Below, piece after piece: positions 11,805 to 24,500 of a DNA stretch of 64,000 nucleotides. The stretch is taken from the NCBI RefSeq assembly GCF_036785885.1, contig NC_092317.1, positions 188,501 through 252,500 of the forward strand, written 5' to 3'. Position 1 is the first letter of the stretch; every line of letters begins with the position of its first letter. Source of the stretch: Coffea arabica (taxonomy: Eukaryota; Streptophyta; Magnoliopsida; Gentianales; Rubiaceae). Below the pieces are notes generated by a model. It was not told where the DNA came from. It worked only from the letters and a program-made list of their open reading frames with translations, and ran no database searches. Both the position numbers and the translations under genes were made by a program.

Positions 11805-11846
<42 letters not shown>

Positions 11847-13425
11847 TTAATAATTAAACATACATATGCTAGAGGACAAGGGACTACGGTGAGCGAACGT
11901 GGATTCCTCCATTCTTCTGCACGTTCTTACAAGTAACAACCGCCACCAACTTCTCAAATTATTCTGACAATTTTTCCGCCGGGCCAACATAGCCCCACCT
12001 CTCACCGGCTCCCCTGCCTTGACGGCCTTAGTTTGAAAGGGATTTTCTGGAATCATTTTTTTTACCTTACATATATTAAGACGCTGCAGTATGTTTTTTT
12101 GTATAAGTTTCAGAAAATTGCAATTCAAACACAATCTGATGGTTAAAAGCTGTTTGTATCTTTTTATCTTGAAGACGCTTCTTAAAGAAATTGAATCCTT
12201 TTTTTAAAAAAAAAAAAAAAATAGTAGCTACATCCATCTCTTCGGACTCTTTAACCTTTTGAAGAGGAGGGAGGCTGGGGTTGGGGAACCTTACCTGCCT
12301 GTAACAACTAACAACTGAATAGTTGGATAGTGAAAGTTAAAGGAGGGAATCAAACTGTGAACAACCCCGGAAATTATTAACCCCACAGCCCCAGTGAACG
12401 TCTGACCCCATTGAAAAAATTTATAAAAAAAAAAAAAATGTTTTCATTGTATGAGTCGTACTTATCATATGTTTTTTCCAGATAGAAATTTGGTCGAATG
12501 TTCGTGTCCAAAATGTTGGGTTCGTGCTGCAAATCTCTCTATTAACTTGCAGATGTTTTGACTTTAGAAGCAACAGATTACTTTTAATCATTATTATTTA
12601 TTAGTTTTCTAAAGTCTATTTTGTTCTTCAACTTTCTTAAGTTTTACACAATAATTAATGGCTTTGTTCTGCACCCTCTCGCGATGAGCAGGGATCATCG
12701 GTCAATTTAGTTCATATAGTTTGGCTGTAAAAAGCTACTACTATAACTCCGTAACGAGCCGTAGATAGAAGAATTCAATGAGGTCATCAGGGATTAAATG
12801 GTCATTCAGCTTACGCCGGCCCACCCGAGTCACGAGGAGGGTGTATTAAAATTACACTACTTATATGGCTAATGTTTATGGCATACATGAATGAATGTGT
12901 GTGCAAATAATAAAAGAAATATGTGTCAATTTTTTTTTTAACTATATTTGAAATCATATTCAAGAGAATTAGTTTTATGCTGGTGTAGTAGACATGTAGA
13001 AAATTCACTAAAATAAAATATATAAATAAATAATTGTTTAGTAGTAATTCATAGCCATAATTGATAGCTGTTAATAAAAATTAAGGTTCACTAAATAAGT
13101 TGAAAAAACAAAATAATAAGAAATACATATTAGATGAAAGGATATAAAGCGCCACCAACAAAAATTTACACCAACACCTCCTTTTCCCTTTATATATAAA
13201 AAAATAATATATAGGTAGTAGTAAATATAGCATAGATTATATAAGGCAGAAATTGTAGTACGCTTGCATTTGGATATGCGCGGGAAGGAATAGCCATATG
13301 CATATAGCATTCCCCATACTAAACTAATGTATTATATACCTTCCTGGATTCCAGTAAAAAAAAAAAAAAAAAGAGTAGAGCAACTCCCATCATATTGCAG
13401 AGTCTAGATCGTGTAAGAGAAAGTG
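11640..13425. other. AT-rich intergenic DNA with dinucleotide repeat
   Basis: An uninterrupted (AT)n microsatellite fills about 11811-11845, with a GAT run just before it near 11762. Several poly-A and poly-T runs follow (12205, 12425, 13355). There is no supported gene other than the possible presequence-like exon on the minus strand at 11930-11990. Confidence 0.5.
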
Positions 13426-13432
13426 CAACGAC

Positions 13433-13888
13433 TAGGGTGCATTCGATTTGAACAGAGTTCGAATAATGCACAATTCGAAATTGACTCGACATAAAAATAT
13501 TTGATCTTGAGTTCGACTTCAGTTTACCTTATTCGTACTCGAACTTGATTTTGAATTTAATTAAATCTAATCGATTCTAATCAATTTCTATTGAGTCTAT
13601 TCAAGCTCGCATAATAAAAATTTAATATTTTATATATAATTTTAAATAAATAATATAATCGACATTTTACAGCAATAAAAATAAAAAATAAAGAAATATA
13701 TATTATAAAAAGCTCGATTAGACTCATTGATCCTTCATGTACAAGAATTTGGAACTTGAGTTCGATTTGTGAGATCAAATGAGCAACTCAAATTCCAGTT
13801 TGAACTCAATTAAAGTGAATTCAAATCGAGTTGTTGATTGAGTAGTTTGCGAGTTCAAGTTTAGCTATTTGATTTAGCATCACCCTTA
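13433..13888. mobile_element. Decayed hAT-type MITE (TAGGGTG family)
   Basis: It opens TAGGGTGCATTCGATTTG and closes, reverse-complemented, TAAGGGTGATGCTAAATC, with GAGTTCGA/TCGAACTC words through the interior and an AT-rich core. This matches the build of the better kept elements at 35.2 kb and 60.1 kb. No clear 8-bp target duplication was found, so the ends may be worn. Confidence 0.5.
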
Positions 13889-13889
13889 G

Positions 13890-14900
13890 TGAAAACTAGT
13901 GAGAAGGTAGGAGTGGGGTTTGTTATTGTTGGCCTGTGTAGGTGTTATTAATTAGCATTAAGTTAAGTGCTTATTTCACCTTGCTAATTGATTTTTATTT
14001 TCTAAACTATTTGTTGTTGATGGTACGGTACAACTGCAAAAGATACCACTTTGTAGATGCATCAGTTTAAACTAGTGTTTTGAAAATCGGATTGGATTGA
14101 CCGATTTGATCAATCAAACCACAAACTGGTCATGTCTTCGCTTCGATTCAGTGAATAATTTGAAAAATAAATTGAACTGATCGAACTAAGTTTTTTTTTT
14201 AAAAAAAAAGCTGTCATTAAAAAAAAATTTAAAAAAAATTATGTTTTTTTAAAATAAGGTGTCAATTGCCGAAAACAATTATGCAATGACCGAAAGAAAT
14301 GGAAAAAATTATCCTCGTCATTGTATAGCATTGTGCGGCAACAGACAGGTTAAAATCTTAAAAAAGTTTTTTCTTCCTCATTGCATAATACTATGTGGCG
14401 ACTGAGAAACATTTTTTTTTTAAAAAAGGTGTCAAACAAAAGAAGGACAAAAAAAAAAAAGTTCCCCACATTTGATTGGAAGAGGTCCCCGAAAACCCCC
14501 ACTTTTGAGATATTTTTTTTAGATAATTTTGAGAAATTAGCCCTTCCTTTTCTTGTAATTCTTTCATTTTCTCTCGTTACTTAATTTTAATTTTCTTTTT
14601 CCTATTTCAAAAATTCCAAACAGGCTCTCTAGTCGCATTGTTAATTTAAAAAAAGAAGAAGAAGAAAAGTTCGAATTAGGTTGAGTTGATAATGTGACGA
14701 CCTTGAGACTTAACAACCAGAGTATTTATTATCTCTCGTTTTTTTTTTTTTTTTTTAAATTTCTGTTTCTTTTAACTTTTAGTGTCCATGTTTTAGTAGT
14801 AGGTTGATGTATATATAAATTTTTTGAAAAATCGGGATGTTGGAGGAGGTTATAGCCGGACGAGACAACCCACCCGTTGTTGCGGCACTCTGAAGATATA
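13890..14900. other. Intergenic DNA with degenerate repeats
   Basis: From 14076 a GTGTTTTGAAAATCGGATTG stretch resembles a common dispersed plant repeat, with ends unclear. At 14255-14410 two diverged copies of a segment (TCATTGTATAGCATTGTGCG and TCATTGCATAATACTATGTG) alternate with poly-T and poly-A runs. No gene is seen. Confidence 0.4.
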
Positions 14901-15275
14901 GTACTAGGAGGAGAAGGGGTACTTAGAGAGTAGAGAGAGAACAAAACTAAACAGAGAAAGAAAGAAATGAAGTAGATGTTGATGGGATCGCACCAGCAAC
15001 GACTACAGCGACGACATCAGCAGCAGCAGCAAAATCCCAACCATCACTAACTGAACCCCAAATTACATCAATTAGAGTGAGACATCATCCCCCAAACCCC
15101 CATTTTCCTCTTTGCTCTTCCTCATCTCATCTCATCCCTTCGCATCTGTGTTTGTTGTGCTACTGCTACTATTCATATTCCATCAACCATCCCATTCTAC
15201 TCCCATCTCATGTCTCCAGATCTGTATTTCCCTCAGGTTTCACCCTTCTCCTTCCTCTAATTGCTACTATTTCAG
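14900..15275 (+). other. Likely 5'UTR exon of the At1g16860-type gene
   Basis: A purine-rich then C/T-rich leader with CAG repeats (15018-15030) runs to a CAG|GTAAAC donor at 15275/15276. The acceptor before the start codon is ATATTAG (16863) or TTTCAG (16870). It has no long open frame that would compete with the main ATG. The exact transcription start cannot be read from sequence. Confidence 0.5.
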
Positions 15276-16930
15276 GTAAACCTCCCTCCCTTCACCTAAT
15301 TTGCTTCTCTCTCTCTCGCTCTCTTATTCCTTTTGTTATTATTATTTTTCCATTCTCTTTGCTTTCTCATTCTCCATTGGTTATGCCCCCGATCTTTGGG
15401 TGTTTCTCTCCTTTTTGCTCCAAATGGTGAAATGGGTCTGCCTTGTTTTCTTGATTTCATGTCAAAGTTTGTACTTTTGTTTGAGGTCTGCCATTATGAA
15501 CTGGATAAATGTATGCCAATTTACATAGCTGTCTGTTATGGTAGGGTTATCAAATTTAGGCAGTTTCTCCTCGAATTATTTCTCGCTGATTTGCATTCCT
15601 GGACTGCCCAGAGCTCAGAATGACTCGGTTGAAGCTTTAACGGTGGAAGGGGAAAATATACAAAAGGAAACCCTAGTGGAGTTGTTACTTCTTGGTCTGG
15701 TAAAAGGGCTGCTACCTATATATTAAGAAAAAATAGAAAAAAAAATGTTTTATTTGGTTTGATCTAAGTCCCAGCTGTCTTACATCTCCATTTGGCCTTG
15801 CTGCTGACTTGTCTTTATTGATTTTGAAGAAAACGAAATGCCAATCCTAGCTGTTGACTTGCTGCTGACTTGCGGTTCTTTGCCCTAGCTGTTGCTCGCT
15901 TCACGTTTGCAATATCTATTTGTGTATGTTGATTTATGCTTCTTTATGGAAAACTTTTGGTTTTGCAAAAGATGCAACAGTTGTTCTATGTGATCTACCC
16001 CCGATTATCACTAATCTATCAAGGCTGTCGAGTTGGTGTCTTTTTCAGGCTTTGTTTTGTCGACTTTCTCTACTTACATTTGTCAAAGATAGTGTGCATA
16101 TATTAGAACATTCTTAGATACTTGTTGCTTCCAAATCTTTCATATGTTTAGTATTTGTTATGGTATCTGTTGATTATCTGTCTCTCTCTGCCTTCCTTTA
16201 ACGTACTCTTTTGACCATCCCTATATTATTTCTTTCAAACTCATAGTGTGCTTGTTTGGGGTTTGTGTAGGAGTGTGTTGGATCAAATGAACGTAAATTT
16301 GTTTTGAGATCTATTTGTGAGAATCATAGTTGTGGCTATCCCCATGTAAATGATCTATTGGTTATAGTGTGGGTTGTACACTTTCATTGAAGAAACTTCC
16401 CTGAAATTAAGTCCGTGAATTTGAACTTTAAAACTTAGGTTTAAGCGTGAAGAGGGACCAATTGCAAGGGCTTGTCCTACATGATGTGCATTACTGTGAA
16501 TAGGAAGTTCACAAAATATTTTGGGACTCAAATTGCAAGAAAGAAAGTTTTTGCTTCATGACATTCATCGTGCATTTTGAGATTTTTTTCTCAATTAGTG
16601 ATCTACCCTCTTATTTGGTTCATGCTACTGAGATATGGATAGCCATCCATTTTCTTCTTTGGATAATGAGGGAAAGCAGCTTCTGTTGCCACGTAATGAC
16701 TGGTGCATGGTTTGTTTCTCAGTCAATTTGCCAGTTATTGTTATTGATTGCACACACCATAATTACCGTGTTGCTCTTATTTCAATAATTTTGTCGTGCA
16801 TTCTGCAACATGAAGCATGTTTTTGACTGACAACATTTTCCTTGGCTCATATGGGGATATTAGATTTCAGAGCCACACATAACAGCTGCTACAGAACTTG
16901 TGCTTCATAAGTGCATGATAAGAACTCGGG

Positions 16931-19767
16931 ATGGGTTCTAGATTTCCATCTCATCAGCTGAGCAATGGCTTGTATGTATCTGGCCGGCCTGAGCAGCCGA
17001 AAGAGCGGACACCAACCATGAGCTCTGTGGCCATGCCATACACTGGTGGTGATATCAAGAAGTCTGGAGAGCTTGGAAAGATGTTTGATATTCCTGTTGA
17101 TGGCTCTAAGTCACGGAAATCTGGACCTGTAACCAATGCTCCTTCAAGGACTGGATCATTTGCTGGAGCTGCCTCACATTCAGGACCAATCAATCCTAAT
17201 ACTGCTGCTAGAGCCAGCTATTCCACCTCTGGTCCAGTATCATCTGCAGGAGCATCTGGTTCAGCATCAATGAAGAAATCAAATTCTGGGCCTTTGAGTA
17301 AACATGGGGAACCTATAAAAAAATCATCTGGCCCACAATCTGGTGGGGTCACCCCCCTTGCCCGCCAAAATTCCGGTCCACTCGCTCCAGTTCTTCCTAC
17401 AACAGGACTAATTACTTCCGGTCCAATCTCTTCTGGTCCGTTGAATTCATCTGGTGCCCCACGTAAGGTCTCTGGTCCTTTGGACTCAATGGGGTCAGTC
17501 AAAGTACATGGTCCTTCTGTTGCTAACAACCCAGCTGTGACTACTCTTAGTCAAGAAGATGACTATTCCTTCAAGAGGAATTTTCCAAAGCCTATCCTGT
17601 GGGCAATGATCTTGCTGTTCATCATGGGTTTCATTGCTGGTGGCTTTATCCTTGGAGCCGTGCACAATGCTATTTTGCTCATTGTTGTTGTTGTTCTCTT
17701 CGCCATTGTTGCGGCGTTATTCCTTTGGAATTCTTGTTGGGGGAAAAGAGCTATAATTGGTTTCATTGCCAATTATCCTGATGCCGAATTGAGAACTGCA
17801 AAGAATGGGCAATATGTCAAGGTTTCAGGGGTAAGTACTTGTTAATTCTGATTTATAGTACTTCTATTCTACTAAATTTTTTATTCGTTTCCATAGTTGA
17901 ATTGGCGACATCATGAATCACCCCCAAAGCTATTCTCCGTACTTGTACCATAGAATGTTCAGCCTCGCAGAGGCATGAAAATGAAAAAGATTCCAGTTCC
18001 TCTGAGAGAGAGTTACAAGGCCCTTCCATTCAGTGTTGTCTTCTACTGTAATGTAGGGACATACGAATAGCTATCTCAATCTGACTTCGTCTTGAAACAA
18101 ATGCTTGGGCCGCGACTAACATCTACCATGTATGAACGCCTGTCTTGAAGGTCTATGGTCCTAGCGGCCAATAACTGCTATGTTGCTCATAAGCTGATGC
18201 TAATCCAAAGACCACTATTGGCTTTTTGCTGGCCAACAAATAGCAACTTCAGAATGGTTACATCCTCTTTTCCTTCTGTATCCCCATTTCCCTGGAAGGA
18301 GTGCTATCAGTTGGAGGAGGATGTATTTGGAGCTTGGGCAAATTTGAATTCTGATTCAGCTTTAGATGTTAGAGGCCGTGTGATGAGTGATCCTGCTTTC
18401 ATTTTGTTTTATAGAAATTTAATTAAACAATAATGGTTTTGGATTGCTTCAGAAATGTTTTTGTGTAAAAAATGCATAGGATTTTTGGCCATTCTTATTA
18501 GTGTGTTTTACCTCATTGTGTTTAGCCTTTTCTCCTGTTGCTGGACTTTTATTGAAGTGCCTTTTATAGCTTTTGAATTTGGTGGTTTGATCTCCTATGC
18601 TAATGGTTAAATTATGGTCAAACTGCAAAGGTGGTGACTTGTGGAAATGTACCCCTGGAATCATCCTTCCAAAAGGTGCCAAGATGTGTCTATACTTCTA
18701 CAAGTTTATATGAGTATCGAGGTTGGGACTCAAAAGCTGCAAATCCTACCCATCGTCGTTTTACGTGGGGGCTTAGGTCATCAGAAGTACGTTCCTGTAC
18801 TTAGCTTCTCAATCTTTTTTAATTACATACAGCAATATTCTTTTTTTTCCCCTTTTTGGACAGGTAAGAAGCCTTCTTTAGGGTAGCAGAGTTCTATCCC
18901 GATCCTCTTTTCTTGTTACATGCTAAAAAATTTTTAGATGTTTCTGGTGGTACATGCTTTTCTTGTTGCATTGCAGGGATCATGACAAAGATTTTGAGAA
19001 TTGCTCTATGTTTGACTTATTTGCAGAGGCACGTTGTTGACTTCTACATCTCTGATTTTCAGTCTGGTTTGAGAGCTTTAGTTAAGACAGGCTATGGTGC
19101 TAGGGTGACTCCTTATGTGCAGGAATCTGTCGTTGTTGAAGTCAATCCTTTGAACAAGGAGCTGTCTCCTGATTTTATCAGATGGTTGGGGGATAGGAAT
19201 CTTTCGAGCGATAATCGAGTGATGCGGTTGAAGGAAGGGTAAGCCTTCTTATTCATCAAAATTAATGCCATGTTGCCAATGTACTTGTGAAGTTTCATTG
19301 TAATACTAGAAGTGCTCTCCATATAATTAATGGAGTGATAATTCAAATCTGCTCTGGCCTTGTTGTGGTACAGTTTTTGATGACTTGCATTCACATTTTA
19401 GAGAAGCTACATAACCTAAGGTAGAATTGTGAACCGTTTAACCATAAGGGGGATTAACACAAAAAAGAAAAAGAAAAAAGAGGAAACTGGAAAAGAACGA
19501 AAAAAAAGGGATGATGCTTTTTCCATCTGCTGGGGTGTCTGAAATGCTTTTTTTTTTTTTTCGTGTTGGCTTAGGTACATTAAAGAAGGGAGCACGGTGA
19601 GTGTGATGGGAGTTGTGCAGAGAAACGAGAATGTGCTGATGATAGTTCCGCCTCCAGAGCCGTTCACAACAGGATGCCAGTGGAGCAAGTGTATCTTTCC
19701 GGCAAGCTTAGAGGGTGTGGTGTTGAGCTGCGAAGACGCATCAAAGATAGATGTGATCCCAGTATAA
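16931..19767 (+). CDS. Uncharacterised membrane protein, At1g16860 type, with SGP repeats
   Basis: Coding exons are 16931-17830, 18631-18786, 19027-19238 and 19575-19767 (stop 19765-19767), giving about 486 residues. A noncoding first exon ends at 15275 (CAG before GTAAAC), so a long 5'UTR intron precedes the ATG. Residues 1-210 are disordered and rich in Ser/Gly/Pro, with SGP at 64, 84, 100, 119, 133, 148, 163, 168 and 181. Two membrane helices follow at about 221-243 and 246-266. The rest is a conserved domain with VVTCGNVPLESSF, YEYRGWDSKAANPTHRRF, RHVVDFYISDFQSGLRALVK and CQWSKCIFPASLEGV. The family is widespread in plants and lacks an assigned function; older labels such as ubiquitin protease-related have no visible catalytic basis. 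The C-terminal part probably faces one side of an endomembrane or the plasma membrane. Confidence 0.9.
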
Positions 19768-21541
19768 TTAAGTGGATTTGGTTTCGTTTCTTAATGACAT
19801 CGACTGGTTTTGGGTAATTTGCTTTGTGAAGGTTTGTTGTCTTGCAATATAGGTAGTGGTTGTAGAGGAGTGCAAAAATATAGTGGTTGATTGAGATGTC
19901 GTTAGTTTGTGCATGGTTTTTCTTTTCTCTCTTTCTTTCTCTGCTTTTTTTTTTTAATTGTTAAATCCTTTGAGTAAGGGGGGTTTCATTTTATTAATTT
20001 CTTATACTAGCATGAAATGAAAGGTTTTGTACCGGAATGGTTTATATATAGTAGCAATTGGAAAACTTGATGCTGTATATACATGCTTGAGCAGATTCTA
20101 TTTGTTGGTGTTGGTGGTACTTGATATATTTGGCAAAGAGGGTGGAGAAGAAAGGCAATGGTGTGGGGGGGGGGGGGGATGGAATTGGATATGATATGAT
20201 TAAAAGTCTATGTGTGTGTGTGTGGTCTTATCCTAAGATAAAAAACTGCCCACCCAAAATCCCTTAGTGTGTTTATTTTATTTTATCAGACGGCAACAAC
20301 TAGTTTAGTCTGCTTCTAGTCTAACCTATTTTAATAGGGGAGAGGTTTAACGGGATCATCATCGGATCAGATGAGTGTATTATGCAAGACGATTAGTGGT
20401 ACATTGATGGCAGACAATTGATGGAAAAGAATGTTTGAACTCTTGACGTTCCTTTTATCAAGATTTTGAAGTCTTTAATGGTGGCCAACAGCTTAAAGCC
20501 TAAAGGATCAATGGTTAAAATCCCTTCGTGTTGGAGTGATTATAGTTAGGCAGCCATATTTGAAGTACCAAAGTACGCTACATAGCTATCTGGTGGGATT
20601 GGAAGGATTCCTCTTCTACGAAGCCCCAACCTCCAAGCACATGTACTATACAAGAGTCGAGCGACCAAGCTTGGCTACCTTAAAAAATGAGTAGTTAAAT
20701 TCTCTACATAACAAAACAAAAATAGCACACCAATTTTTTCTTTTTGTGTATAAAATATCATAATTTCATTAAAATTTAGGCACCAGTGACCATTTAAGTG
20801 GTAGGGAAAATGGCATTTTTGGTGCCTAGCAAATTCGATCCTTTATCTGTCACTGTGATCATTTTAGTTTTTTATTTCTATCAAAAAAATATGTGATTTC
20901 TAATGAAAATTTGAAAAATTCTAACTGAATTAGTGACGTGCACTGTTAAAAATGATCGTTCAGGGGTCATGTCTTTTTTTTTTTCTTTATATGTCACCGG
21001 ATACCAATTAGGGCAGACTTTTTTTTTTTTTTTTTTTGTTTAACCAGCATACCAATTCATTAGAATTTTTTAATTTTCCATTACAATACTTAGACTCTTG
21101 TTGGGGGGGTCTCGCGATCTAAATTGGCTAAGACACGAGAGACCAACGTGGCCATTTTCTTTGTAGTATTACGAAACCGCGGAACGCGTAATACATTCAT
21201 ACCCCAAAAAGGAAAAAAAAGAATCAATGTGCAGGACGACAGCGGGAGCAGATGGTATTTGATTTCTGTGAGTATTCAATTCAAAGTCTGGAGACACTTG
21301 TGCGCACATATAATTTGTCACATTTTATTGATTATTAAAGGGGCGAGAATGGTAATATAATGATTGTAAGGATGAATGTGTACATCTTCTATGAATGAAT
21401 AGATGAGGGAAGAAGACGAGTGGATGATGATGATGATGATGGGTCATGGATCATAAACGACTGCTATTATATTTCATACTACAACAACAACAGAGAAGAT
21501 GATGACGAGATCGCGACGTTGTTGATATTCAGATTTGACAT
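19768..21541. other. 3'UTR and repeat-bearing spacer
   Basis: A run of about 15 G's at 20165 and a GT microsatellite near 20211 are visible. Two segments followed or preceded by long T-runs (about 20728-20790 and 20999-21090) read on the minus strand like retroposed tails ending in poly-A (for example TAATGAATTGGTATGCTGG then A's), as seen for LINE or SINE 3' ends. They are too short to classify. 21421-21440 is a GAT repeat. Confidence 0.4.
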
Positions 21542-24500
21542 ATGGGATCGGGGAGGCCAACGGCAGCTACCGCCAAGCAGCATAAAACCGCTGCCGCCAA
21601 GAAATTGGTGTTGCCCTGCATAATAGGCCTACTGGGTTTTGCTCTAATCGCAGATCTACTTTGGGCCGCCTCTTCTCCTTCTCCTGCCTCCTCCACGCCC
21701 TTCGTCCTCATCTCCCATTCTCCCTTCCCCAATCACACCCATTCCGCTCCCGCTACCTTCAAGGTACCCCTCCTCCTCCTCTTTCTCTCACCTTTCCTTC
21801 TTTTTTTTTTTTGCCCTCCACTGCAAATTTCATATCTTTAGAGCAAACAACCAAAATAATGATAATAATAAACTCATAAACCCTAACACGAATATTTAGC
21901 AGCAACTCTAATTCTGATTTTTCAGTATTTATATACAAAACCCCAGGCTGCTTTCTACTGCTACTGCTTCTGCCTTTCTTTCTTTTCATTTTCCGAGTGC
22001 TTTATTTCCCCTTTGTGTATACTCTCATTTATGCAGGCCAAGGACGCCGCCGACAAACATGTAAAGACCAATCAGAGGTTACTATCGGCTACCTTTTCCG
22101 ATTTGCCAGCTCCCCTCTTGGAATGGGAGAAGATGGCCCCTGCCCCCGTCCCTCGTCTTGACGGTGCTGCCATTCAGATCGGCCATCTCCTTTATGTCTT
22201 TGCCGGATACGGAACCATTGATTATGTAAAACCCATTCCCACCTCTCCTTTCTTACTCTCTCTCGATTTACACCGTATATTTCCTACCTCAACTTGATTC
22301 ACTATATCATCCCTTTATCTCTCTGCTGTAGGTGCATTCTCATGTGGACATTTATAACTTTACCGACAATACATGGGGAGGAAGGTTTGATATGCCTAAA
22401 GAGATGGCCCATTCACATTTGGGTATGGTTACAGATGGGAGGTATGTTTATGTAGTTACTGGGCAATATGGCCCTCAGTGTAGAGGGCCTACTGCACGAA
22501 CATTTGTGCTTGACACACAGACGCAGCAGTGGAGCAACATGCCTCCTCTACCTCTCCCTAGGTATGAATGTTCCATTCCGCCTGGTTAGTTTTATTAATC
22601 TTCGATTTTCTTGAGCTTTCAATCTATTTATTTCTTTTGCATGACTTTGTCGTCCAAATGCCTCGTCTTGTCCTGCTTCTATTTTGAGTTGTGAATGCTC
22701 AAGTTGTCATTCTTTGTTGTGTGTGCCAATTCTGGTATTTGGACTTGGTTTTCTTGGGGACTAAATATTTCTTGTCTAGCACATAGTGTTGCCCTCCGTC
22801 TTACTTAATGAAGAGCATGTTTGAAGCTGCACCTTTACTTTCGAGCGCAAGTTGGGTGTTGAATGGCCCTCTCCTATGGTTGTTAAAATGAAAGATGTGA
22901 TGTGATTTTCAGCATGTACTGAATTCACTTTCCACTAGGTGTATCCCAGAACGCAACTGTGGTGTGGCTGTCACTTCTGTACATGTCTTTGTTAAAGATT
23001 TACTCAGATAATTTCAGGTATGCACCTGCAACTCAACTCTGGAGGGGAAGACTTCATGTGATGGGTGGCAGCAAAGAGAATCGTCATACACCTGGATTAG
23101 AGCATTGGAGTATTGCAGTAAAAGATGGCAAAGCTTTAGAGAAGGAGTGGCGGACTGAGGTTCCCATACCCCGTGGTGGACCTCACAGGTTTGTTCCCAC
23201 TACTTACCTGGAATTAATTGTATGTCACAGTAAATAAAACAGTTAATCTGTTTGTGGGGGTGAGAGTAATGGCGGAGAAGAAAGTTTGTTCAGGTTCTGT
23301 CTGTAAGAGTTCCTTTTTTTCATTGGTTTATTTTCCAGAGAGGTTAGATTTCACTACATAAAAATTTAAGTTTGCATTTGGTTTCTTCTCTTATCTGTGC
23401 AATCGCGCTTTCTGTTGCTGGGAATTTAAATGTCAAATTATTTAGAAAGATCAGATTTAAACATGCAAGTGTTTGATTTGTAAAGATTTGAATTTATTAA
23501 GGAGTCTATTCTCATGTTAACGTGACCATTCTATGTTGCTTGAATTTCTGATGTAATTAGACAACAAAGTTTTGTTAGCTCAAATTTGGTTTCACAACTG
23601 TATTTATGGATGACTACTGTTTCCGTCAAGATATGCTAAAACAATGGAAGGTGAAGAACTTATCTCTGATATTTATCGTGCAATAGGGCTTTATTCTATA
23701 ATTGATGGAGATTTTCTTAAAAGACATTAGAGAAAACACTAAGGACGATTCAGAAACACTAGTTTTTCAATTTGCAGTTGTAATTTCAATGGAATTTCCA
23801 GCACGAGTGAATGATCTTGTTGTTTCTGGTGTAAAAACCACATTCATGTAGGGCTTGTGTCGTGGTTGATGATCGATTGTATGTCATAGGTGGTCAAGAG
23901 GGTGATTTTATGGCAAAGCCTGGGTCTCCTATTTTTAAGTGCTCTCGCAGGAATGAGGTAATATACTTCTTTCACCTACATTAAGCACTTTTACTCATGA
24001 AATAAAAAAAAAAGAAAAAAAAAAAGAGCAGCATAGTGCTTTATTCTTTTACCAATTATGATTGTGGCAAGTGTCATTTTCTCTAATTGGACTTAATTTT
24101 TAATATCTCATGACATCGTTAGTTATGAGCTGATTTATTCACTTCTTCTTTAGTAGTAGACCGAGAATTTTGTCTAAAGCAAAGTGAATGTTTTGGAAAC
24201 ATCTAAGATCTATTCTAAAGTATGCAGCTTGAGACTCTTACAGGTTGTCTATGGTGATGTTTACATGCTGGATGATGATATGAACTGGAAGGTCTTACCG
24301 CCTATGCCAAAGCCTGATTCACACATAGAGTTTGCTTGGAAAATTGTGAATAATTCAATCATTATTGTTGGAGGCACAACAGAGAAGCACCCTGAAACAA
24401 AGAAGATGACGCTTGTTGGAGAAGTATTCCAGTTTCAGTTAGATACACTGGTATGCTTAATGTCTAAAAAACTTGATAATTAATGGTCTAATGTTTTTGA

